From NCBI GenBank assembly GCA_019636375.1, contig JAHBXS010000004.1, forward strand, positions 62,001 through 126,000: DNA of 64,000 bases, in the 5' to 3' direction. Origin of the DNA: Pirellulaceae bacterium (lineage in GTDB: Bacteria; Planctomycetota; Planctomycetia; Pirellulales; Pirellulaceae). Of this stretch, positions 17,590-25,110 are shown one piece after another. Each line of letters starts with the position of its first letter. Position 1 is the stretch's first letter. The notes under the pieces are model-generated. The model made no database searches and was not told the DNA's origin. It saw only the letters and a program-made list of their open reading frames with translations. The position numbers were made by a program, and so were the translations under genes.

Positions 17590-19138
17590 AAGGTTTACTC
17601 GTCAATTCGACGTGGTAGCCAAACAACTCCTCGAACATAAGGCAGGCTGACTTCAGTTCAGCGGCCTCTATGGCCAATTCCATCAGGTTTGAGACTTGGA
17701 TGCTGATTTCGCTTTTCGAAACTTGACATTCCACGGCTTGAACTTTTTGTTGGCGAGTAACATCCAAAGCGACCGCCAATCGCAAGATCGACGCCAACTT
17801 TGCGACCAGCAGACGATTGTTTCGATCCAACTGCGCATAGCCTTCATGTGTCGCTAACGGTCGAGCTCGTCGATGATAACGGGCCACCAGACCAATCAGC
17901 TCCAGGTCTGCCCCACTGACACCGAACAACTCAGAATTTCGAATCAAATAAAGCGAATGCTTGTGGTAACTCCGCGGGCTCACAAAAATCCCAATCTCAT
18001 GCAAGAGTGCCGCGAGATGCAAAATTAGCCGGTGACGAAAACTGAGTCCCGTAATGTCGCTCAATTGCTCGAAAAGTTGGCAAGCAATGAACGCAACTTG
18101 AGTCGCATGTTGTTCGTCAAAGTCGTAACGCCCTCCAAGTCTCATTGCCGAACGAATGATCTGGCTTTGTACCGTCTCCGTCCAGTGGTAGCCTTGTTCA
18201 AATTCTTTAACCAGCGCATCGCGAAGATTTGTTTGAGCAACGAACAACTCGCCAGCTTCAAGTTTTCTCGCAATCATCAAATGAGTCAATAAAGATGGCC
18301 CCAATGAATCTGCTTCTGCCTGACTCAAACTGTAACGCTTCATCAATCTAACAAGCGGTGTCTGCAGGACTTCGTCAACAAAGTTTGACAAAAACTCCAA
18401 AGGCAGGGATACGAGGTGGTCGTTGAGCATCGGCAAACCTGCCTGCAGGACGAGCATTCGAATTTCTGAGCCCATCGTCACGTAGCGGGCCGAGCGTTCT
18501 TCTGCCAAATGATAAATCTGGCTCACAAAGGGAGAAATTGCCGCCTCCATTAACTCGCGGGTCCTGGAGACAGGAGCGTCAAACGACTCCATCGCTTGGC
18601 GAAGCCGCAAACTACCCAAACGAAAGGTCCGCGAGGCCAAAACATCCACGTCATTCAGGACTAAAATCTCGGTACTCCCTCCACCGACCTCGGCGACGAG
18701 GCTACGACCGGAGAATACATCCGCTTCGTTCGCAAAACAAGATTGAATTCCTAAATACGTGACGCGATGCAATTCCGCTTCGTCGAAAGGTTCGATGTCA
18801 AACCCGGTCGCAATTAGGATGCGATCAAGAAATGCCTGCTGATTGGTCGCTTCGCGAACACCGCTCGTTGCAACCACACGAACTTTTTTCATGTCGCTTA
18901 TGCCATACTCCGCCAACTTTTTGCGGTATTGCTTCAGGACTCGAATGCATTCGTTTGTCGTGGCTTGGGAAATCTTGCCGCGCGCAAATGAGTCTTTGCC
19001 AATGCTGACGCCTTGGCTCATGAATTCACGGCTAACAATTTCGTGATTGGGGTAAATCTCAGAGATTTGCATCCGAATCGACGTCGTTCCCAAGTCGATC
19101 ACCGCCACCAATTCTGGTGACGCGACAGATTCACTCAT
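17582..19138 (-). CDS. ppx: Exopolyphosphatase / pppGpp phosphatase (Ppx/GppA) with HD domain
   Basis: 518 residues. The actin-like N-terminal half has VIDLGTTSIRMQISE, then VVATSGVREATNQ and VAEVGGGSTEILVL. The C-terminal part is an HD-type helical domain (HLAALLHEIG, then HKHSLYLIRNSE), as in the long Ppx/GppA form. It removes terminal phosphate from polyphosphate and may hydrolyse pppGpp. ATG 19138 was chosen because GAGGTG lies four bases upstream; the frame also runs back to a TTG at 19186 inside the ROK gene. It overlaps ppk1 by eight bases. Confidence 0.93.
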   Translation of the reverse strand: MSESVASPELVAVIDLGTTSIRMQISEIYPNHEIVSREFMSQGVSIGKDSFARGKISQATTNECIRVLKQYRKKLAEYGISDMKKVRVVATSGVREATNQQAFLDRILIATGFDIEPFDEAELHRVTYLGIQSCFANEADVFSGRSLVAEVGGGSTEILVLNDVDVLASRTFRLGSLRLRQAMESFDAPVSRTRELMEAAISPFVSQIYHLAEERSARYVTMGSEIRMLVLQAGLPMLNDHLVSLPLEFLSNFVDEVLQTPLVRLMKRYSLSQAEADSLGPSLLTHLMIARKLEAGELFVAQTNLRDALVKEFEQGYHWTETVQSQIIRSAMRLGGRYDFDEQHATQVAFIACQLFEQLSDITGLSFRHRLILHLAALLHEIGIFVSPRSYHKHSLYLIRNSELFGVSGADLELIGLVARYHRRARPLATHEGYAQLDRNNRLLVAKLASILRLAVALDVTRQQKVQAVECQVSKSEISIQVSNLMELAIEAAELKSACLMFEELFGYHVELTSKPYE

Positions 19139-19169
19139 CGAACACCTCGCGTGTACGTGAAAAGGCGAA

Positions 19170-20198
19170 TCATTGGCCTTCTCCAACGCTTAACGGATTA
19201 AGCTCGAGGTCCCCAACTTGAAAACTGGCATGATCGTGGGCTTGGCGAACCGCTGCCGCCGCCCCTTTGGCCGTGGCCTCATCACCTAATTCGGCCACTC
19301 GGATTTTGTAGACGTGTCGCAAGCTAGGAAGAACCCGTTTGTCAACCGCTTTGGAAACCCATTGAGTAATCAAGCTCGGCATGGCTTCGACTAACCCACC
19401 ACCAAGAATCACCACATTCGGAGCCAGTAAATGGATCAGCGTGACGACCCCCAACGCGAGATGGTCGCAGGACCGCTTCACGATGTCCTCGATCACGCGG
19501 TCACCACCCTTGATCGCCTCCGCAATTTGGCCGCTACGGATGTTCGAGATGTCGGTGCCGGCAATTTTTAGCAGAGTTGGAGCTTGACCGCGATAGGCGG
19601 CCTGGGCAGCCGCCGCCGAAATCGTCAAGCGAGAGGCCATTCCCTCGAGCGTTCCGACGTTCCCGGCTCCGTCCGGCAGTCCATCCGAAACGATCGGAAT
19701 ATGTCCGACCTCCATACAAGTTTCATTCGCACCGCGAAGAATTCTCCCTTCGTAAATACAGCCTCCCCCAATACCGGTTCCAGGAAAAACGCCGACAGCA
19801 CAACGAGCCCCTTTCCCCGCCCCGAAACAATATTCTCCAAACACGCCGTAGTCGACATCGTTCCCGACAACCACAGGGACATCAAACCGTTTTTCTAATC
19901 TGGCACGAATGGGCACGTCGCTCCAGCCGAGATTCGGAGCCTCGCGAAGCGCACCTTTTTTTAGATCAAGCGGCCCAGGACAGCCGATGCCAATCCCGCC
20001 AATTTGACCGCCGTTGAGTTGTGCTTTGTCGAGTGCTTCTTGAATGATGTCGCCGATTCTCTGAAGTCCGGCCGCTGAACCCTCGTGCCCCTTCGTTTTC
20101 TTTCTCGCTCGACCGACCTCTTCGAATTTCGAATTGTAAACAATGGCCAGCATTTTCGTGCCGCCCAAGTCAAAACCAACCCAATACTTGTCTTCCAT
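19170..20198 (-). CDS. ROK-family sugar kinase
   Basis: 342 residues. The ATP-binding GFDLGGTKML, the substrate loop with Asn113-Asp114 (VVGNDVDYG), and GTGIGGGCI, EVGHIPI and ILGGGLVEA are typical of ROK glucokinases. The usual zinc motif C-x-C-G-x-x-G-C-x-E is replaced by DGAGNVGTLE (176-185), although His166 remains, so no structural zinc is expected. Glucose is the default substrate guess. It is the gene directly before ppx and ppk1 (31 bases from ppx), which raises the idea of a polyphosphate-dependent glucokinase; that is inference. ATG 20198 has GGAG five bases upstream; a GTG two codons earlier is possible. Confidence 0.88.
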   Translation of the reverse strand: MEDKYWVGFDLGGTKMLAIVYNSKFEEVGRARKKTKGHEGSAAGLQRIGDIIQEALDKAQLNGGQIGGIGIGCPGPLDLKKGALREAPNLGWSDVPIRARLEKRFDVPVVVGNDVDYGVFGEYCFGAGKGARCAVGVFPGTGIGGGCIYEGRILRGANETCMEVGHIPIVSDGLPDGAGNVGTLEGMASRLTISAAAAQAAYRGQAPTLLKIAGTDISNIRSGQIAEAIKGGDRVIEDIVKRSCDHLALGVVTLIHLLAPNVVILGGGLVEAMPSLITQWVSKAVDKRVLPSLRHVYKIRVAELGDEATAKGAAAAVRQAHDHASFQVGDLELNPLSVGEGQ

Positions 20199-20262
20199 TT
20201 TCACTCCAATTTTTATCGAGCAGATCTAGCCATTAATGCAGTCGAACGGTACGGGTCTTTCG

Positions 20263-21339
20263 TTAGTCTCCATGACCGTTGTTCGGTTCTTGATCTTGAT
20301 CTGGCAAATTATGATCGCGGGGAAATTTTCCAGTTTGAAAAGAATTGAAGCCAAAGGGAGTCGGCTGATACTCCCCCACAATATCGACATTCAGGTCGGT
20401 AGAGATTCTGTCCTCTAATCCCATACACCACAGGGCACCGTTGACCACAAGACGTCGCAAATCGGCAGACTCAAAATCAGTCGACGACCCCATTGTCGTG
20501 GTAAAAATTCGCTGCGTTCGCCCGTCGGAGTCACGTTCGCGAATCCAAACCAGTGGCATCATCGGGTTATTCCGTTCGTCCTCAACGACCGCATCTGTCG
20601 GCTCCATGCCTTTTAGAATCGCGCCTCGCATCAAGACCACTGATCCTTCTGGCAAGTCCGTAACTGTGTAGACGTCCGTCGGCCCCCATACGTCTTCTAC
20701 CCCCGACAAAATTGGATGCTCTGCGTTGGCGGGTTCAACGACGCCTCGCGTACTTTCGCTACCATGTCTTCCATGATGGGCAATCCAAGTTTCTCCGAGA
20801 TACTGTCGTCCAAAGCCACCGGGGTTGTCTTTGCTGTCAAAACTGTATTGAGCATAACTTGTTTCAGCGTCGGCCGGAAATCGAAACGCATGTGTCGCCG
20901 TCCGCAATCCGAGTATCGGTTTTCCAGAGCTCACGTAGCGATCAATCCATCGCATGTCGTAGTCGGGTGGCGCGCGAAAACGATAACTGATGATCATCAG
21001 GTCGGCGACTTCGAGATGGCACAGACCTGGGAGGTACGTTTGATTGTTGGGGTCAATTTCCCCGGTTTGAGGATTAATCGAAAACAACATCATGCAATGA
21101 AAACCATGATGTTGTGAAAGAAGTTTGCCTAACATTGGCAAGGCCTCTTCCGAGCGATATTCCTCATCTCCGGCCAGCAACACGATCCTCTTTCCGTTCG
21201 CAATTTCAGCCGGCGGCTTGTACTCGCAGAACAACTGCAAACCCTCCAACGGGGGTTTCGAATCTTGAAAGGCATGAGCAGTTGCCACGCCAATTGCGAA
21301 AACTGCCAAAACGACCATTTTTAGACAACGACTCTTCAT
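20263..21339 (-). CDS. Secreted ThuA-like domain protein
   Basis: 358 residues with a signal peptide (KMVVLAVFAIGVATAHAFQ). The rest is a ThuA/glutamine-amidotransferase-like fold: KRIVLLAGDEEYRSEEALP, LMIISYRFRAPPDYDMRWID, RYVSSGKPILGLRTATHAF and a C-terminal RIFTTTMGSSTDFES followed by LRRLVVNGALWCMG. ThuA proteins are tied to trehalose or other sugar use, but planctomycetes have many secreted versions of unknown role. ATG 21339 is preferred for its GGAAGG site; the frame continues upstream without homology. It lies 64 bases before the ROK kinase on the same strand and might belong to that operon. Confidence 0.8.
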   Translation of the reverse strand: MKSRCLKMVVLAVFAIGVATAHAFQDSKPPLEGLQLFCEYKPPAEIANGKRIVLLAGDEEYRSEEALPMLGKLLSQHHGFHCMMLFSINPQTGEIDPNNQTYLPGLCHLEVADLMIISYRFRAPPDYDMRWIDRYVSSGKPILGLRTATHAFRFPADAETSYAQYSFDSKDNPGGFGRQYLGETWIAHHGRHGSESTRGVVEPANAEHPILSGVEDVWGPTDVYTVTDLPEGSVVLMRGAILKGMEPTDAVVEDERNNPMMPLVWIRERDSDGRTQRIFTTTMGSSTDFESADLRRLVVNGALWCMGLEDRISTDLNVDIVGEYQPTPFGFNSFQTGKFPRDHNLPDQDQEPNNGHGD

Positions 21340-22274
21340 CGCGCTACCTTCCCAAAAATCTGCTCGATTTGTCACCAATGCGGCCAACCATTCGAGTTCC
21401 GCACTGATCAATTTTTAAGTGCTCCCATTTTAGCAGAAGGAAAGTCATTTTGGGCTTCGGCTCTTGCGTTAAACACTTGATTTTCGCCAATTCAATAGCC
21501 AGGCGTCGTCGCTCCCGCCACATTGTGCCTTGGGGAGCGATAAGTTGCCAACAAAAATTCGTTGCAGAACTCCCGTTTGGACCTTGAACGAAATTTGTGA
21601 AGAGTCATTGAAACCCGATCAGCAAAACCCGCGCAATTGAATTGATTGCCACTACGAACTAAAGGTGGAAATTGGTGCCATACATCTTTCTGGGAAACTG
21701 GCAGATCTTTTGGGTAAACAGGCGGTTCTTTGATTGCAGGGTGGCAATCATGCTAACAAGTTGTGCAGTTTGGGGCCAATGGTCAAGACGGTTTATGGTG
21801 GGGCTGGATTTCAGCTTTCTGACCGCTAAACGGTACTATGAATGAGATGACGGTACTTCTTTCGATTCTTTGTATGGCATAAATCAGAGGTTTTGGCTGA
21901 TGCCGAGTCGGATTATTTTTCGAATGGTCAGTTGAACCACCGAGTCACACGCAGCGGTTCGGTGTCGGCGACTTATGACGACGAATGGAACGCCGAATCG
22001 GTCAGCGCTTCGCTTCGGTTAGCCCGCATCTATCCGGAAAGAATTGCTCCAGAGTTGGTCCAAATATGGTCAAGCATTCGATCCCAGCCTACAAAAATTA
22101 ATTGCCGGGAATCTCTGCGTCGATGCGGCGTTTGGCGGGACTGACTTGTGCGGTGCCAATGTTCAGGACTGATTTTTCGACAGAAATAATGTACGTTGAA
22201 AATTTTCACGCGACGACAATCATCGTTGCGGATAATCGTCGTCGCGGACAATCACGGTCGCGGACAAGAAAGAG
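21340..22274. other. Long gene-free stretch
   Basis: About 930 bases with no gene I can support. The plus-strand frame at 21893-22144 and its minus-strand mirror have no recognised features. Near 22205-22265 there are short imperfect repeats of GCGGA(C/T)AATC. Confidence 0.55.
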
Positions 22275-23852
22275 TTATCGAGGCGAAATCTCTGCCACCG
22301 TTTTTTCATCGAGAATATTTGGGCTGTTGCGTGATGACTCTTGATCGTCTTTTGCTGCATTGGTCAGAACGCTAGAGAGTTGGCAGTAATTGCCACTAAC
22401 GAACAATTCGGCGAAATGATTGAGGAACTGTTTGGACTGTGATTCGTTGAGGTAGTTACGATCGCAGCGGATACTCAGTCTCAATTTTCGTTGATAGGTC
22501 AGGACACCGATAGCCGCACGGGTCCCTTTGCGAAGTGGCGGCGATCCCGTCACATCTGTCAAAACCAAGTTGCCGCATTTAATGCCATCACCGCTTCGCG
22601 GGAGTTTGACCCAAAAGCGTCGAGTGGGATCGCCGGTGTTTGAGAAGACCACCGTGGCGAGGCAATCCTGATTAAACGCCTTATTCGACATGTTCCCTTT
22701 TTCATCCAACGGAGTCTCAATCAAGAATCGAATGAATGCCGAATTGTGCCGAGTGTGCTTTAAGTGGGCCAATTCCATTCGTAGACCATCAGCAAATTCA
22801 GAGCTGAGAATTTCTTCAGGGGTTCGTTGCACAAGGGCGTAGCTCACGTAGTTTGCCGCCAAATACTGTGGTTCTTCGTCATTGCGAAGGTCCAAAGGCA
22901 TATTGACGCAAATTTTTCCTTGTTGAGCATCTTCGGCAAAAAAATGATTCCATTGCACCAAGGCCGCAAACAGGCTTTCCAACAAAGCATCGTTGACACT
23001 CTGGCCCCGCTCCTGCGCGACGAGGCGTAGTTTGCGAAACTGGTCTTTATCAAAATCTAAATTGTAGATATCTGGAAAACTCGTATGAGGGCTCATATCG
23101 AAACGGGGAAACGAGCACGCCAAGGCTTGGATCGGTTGCTCGATGCGTTCGACGGCAGCCTTTCGCTCGTCTGCCGAACTGGGCTTTAAGATATCGGGGT
23201 GTAAGTTGTTTCGAAGGCGATTTCGCAATTCTGTCGGATTTACTTCCGGCAAAGAATCTAAAACGTCCCCCATTTCGGTCGCATAGAACCACAAGATATC
23301 GCCGACGAATTGATAAGCGGCGATTCCATCAATCGCCGCATGATGAAACAGAAAAATGCAACGGGCACGATGGTCATCATGGCGAACCCAGCACCGAAAA
23401 CCAGATTCCGTCTTGAGGTCGATGTAGTCCATGTGCTGGGGATGGACGATTGGAGCATCCCAGTCGTCCCACAGCACTTGGCTATTGACGTTCTCAACCG
23501 GAACCCAACATTCCTTCCCCCCCTTGGCCACCCGCAGGTTGCATCGCAGCATAGGTTGCCGCGTTAAGGCTTGGTCGATTGCATGCTGAAAGACTTTACG
23601 ATCCAGGCAACCGGAAAACTCAAATTGCAAAATGAAAGTCATCGGATAGTGCGGCGTGTCGTCTTGCATCATGTACCGCTCGAAGGGAGTCATGTGCAAG
23701 GGAAATAATCGACGTTCGGCAACGGATTGAGAATTCAGCGGCTTCGTGGACGTGTCGCCAACTTCAGCCGCAACATTATCGTCGCCGTTTGAATTCAGGC
23801 CGCCGTTTGGTGCCGCTTGCGATATCGGTTGACCTTGATCGTTTGGTTTCAT
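22275..23852 (-). CDS. Condensation/WS-DGAT-like acyltransferase
   Basis: 525 residues. After a Gly/Asn-rich head of about 45 residues, the protein has the CoA-dependent acyltransferase fold: PLHMTPFERYMMQDD, then the catalytic HHAAIDG (His170-His171...Asp175-Gly176), an exact HHxxxDG motif, then NDALLESLFAAL and VNMPLDLRNDEE in the second half. HHxxxDG enzymes include wax ester synthase/DGAT, PapA-type and NRPS condensation domains. The spacing is closest to stand-alone acyltransferases; no carrier protein or lipid gene adjoins. Substrate unknown. Confidence 0.75.
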   Translation of the reverse strand: MKPNDQGQPISQAAPNGGLNSNGDDNVAAEVGDTSTKPLNSQSVAERRLFPLHMTPFERYMMQDDTPHYPMTFILQFEFSGCLDRKVFQHAIDQALTRQPMLRCNLRVAKGGKECWVPVENVNSQVLWDDWDAPIVHPQHMDYIDLKTESGFRCWVRHDDHRARCIFLFHHAAIDGIAAYQFVGDILWFYATEMGDVLDSLPEVNPTELRNRLRNNLHPDILKPSSADERKAAVERIEQPIQALACSFPRFDMSPHTSFPDIYNLDFDKDQFRKLRLVAQERGQSVNDALLESLFAALVQWNHFFAEDAQQGKICVNMPLDLRNDEEPQYLAANYVSYALVQRTPEEILSSEFADGLRMELAHLKHTRHNSAFIRFLIETPLDEKGNMSNKAFNQDCLATVVFSNTGDPTRRFWVKLPRSGDGIKCGNLVLTDVTGSPPLRKGTRAAIGVLTYQRKLRLSIRCDRNYLNESQSKQFLNHFAELFVSGNYCQLSSVLTNAAKDDQESSRNSPNILDEKTVAEISPR

Positions 23853-24487
23853 TGCTTGATTCTTACGTTTGCTGACTCGGCCACAATTTCTATGGACAAC
23901 TGTTATAAACCATTCGATTAGTTTCGGGCTTCGTACGTCAAAGGCTCCAGCAATTCACTGAAGTAGCTATTGATTCAAATCTCTCGCCCAACAAGATTCG
24001 GCAAGCTGTTCAATGTGGCGACATGACCATTGACAAGTAGTTACGCCAGACGACGTTTCTAATGTTATATCAACTGTTAATTTCCGCCAGGGCTTAAGTT
24101 TAACCGCCTTCGGGCTGATCGCAATCGTTTCGACCGATTTTCCGCGTGTTTTTGCTGGATTTCTTCTGCGACTGAACGTTAGGACTGGTTAAAAAACCCT
24201 CATTCATAAACCTGAAGATAAGACGTCTACGTCCTGAAACCCAGTTGTAAGCGCCTGGCTAGACTTCCGATGCGCGACGAATGTGAAACTACATCGATTG
24301 TGATGAAGGTTCCGAACATGCTGGACGGCGAGAAGATTTTCTAGTTTTTCTTACCGGGAAACATGGGGGAGTCCCGAAGAGTTTGACGATAGCTCCATTC
24401 AAGGAACGCGCACAACTCCAAATTTGTGCGCAGACAACGGATTGTCAAACGCGTTCAATTTACTGACCGATTTGACAGAGTGATTCT
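23853..24487. other. Gene-free stretch between divergent genes
   Basis: About 635 bases between the leftward acyltransferase and the rightward RNase H-like gene. It should carry both promoters. The only clear structure is the perfect inverted repeat at 24408-24431. Confidence 0.55.
24408..24431. promoter_or_regulatory. Perfect inverted repeat upstream of the RNase H-like gene
   Basis: GCGCACAA (24408-24415) and TTGTGCGC (24424-24431) form an 8-bp perfect stem with an 8-base loop, 56 bases before the ATG. No T-run follows, so it is not a terminator. It could be an operator or leader hairpin. Confidence 0.4.
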
Positions 24488-25045
24488 ATGAATACGGAAC
24501 GAACCCAATACTTGCTGTTGACCGAAACATATCCTGAACCAGGCGAGCAAGTAGGAGGACAGTGGCGATTTGTTTTACAAGAGGTTGATGGCAGCAACCG
24601 ACTCGAGGTCTCTGACTCAGAACCAGGAGTCTGTGGTGAACGCTTGCAACTCTTGGCGGTCCTTAGAGGACTAGAAGCCATTGATGGCGCGGCAAGTGTA
24701 ACACTGGTGACCTCAAGTCGATATGTCGTGCATGGCATTCGGTTCGGACTTGAACAATGGCGAGAGAACGAATGGCAATGGGAGCGTTTTGGCGAAATGA
24801 CTTCCATCAGCAATCTTGATCTTTGGCGGCGAGTGGATCACGCTCTCAAGTTCCATTCTGTGGAGTGCCGGGTTTGGCGTCTGCAAGCCGAAGAAACCCC
24901 GCTTACGATTCCAGCTTACGAGCCTCACGTCGCTACTTTGCCCAAACGTCGGAAACATCTGCGTGGATGGGCCGCAGTGGCCTCCGGCATTTCTCAACGA
25001 ATGAACCATCTGTTGTCACGTACAGCAGTGGCGTTTAATTTGTGA
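24488..25045 (+). CDS. RNase H-like protein lacking the catalytic residues
   Basis: 185 residues. Residues about 8-130 follow RNase HI: YLLLTET, GQWRFVLQ, ERLQLLAVLRGLEAI, VTLVTSSRYVVHGI and LDLWRRVDHALKFH. By eye against E. coli RNase HI, the active-site Asp10 is Glu13, Glu48 is Gln54, Asp70 is Ser76, and the His124/Asp134 region is absent. It therefore looks like a binding-only relative. A basic tail of about 50 residues (LPKRRKHLRG) follows. Its stop overlaps the frame of glgB upstream sequence, and glgB starts 65 bases later, so they may share a transcript. Function unknown. Confidence 0.65.
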   Translation: MNTERTQYLLLTETYPEPGEQVGGQWRFVLQEVDGSNRLEVSDSEPGVCGERLQLLAVLRGLEAIDGAASVTLVTSSRYVVHGIRFGLEQWRENEWQWERFGEMTSISNLDLWRRVDHALKFHSVECRVWRLQAEETPLTIPAYEPHVATLPKRRKHLRGWAAVASGISQRMNHLLSRTAVAFNL

Positions 25046-25110
25046 TTTTTGACTTGGGGGTTGGACATTGGATTTCCAGCCCCCTCAACTTTTTCCATGG
25101 ACGAACATTA

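Noticed and set aside
21893..22144. 83-codon plus-strand open frame
   Set aside because: No family features, no ribosome binding site, and an overlapping mirror frame on the other strand.
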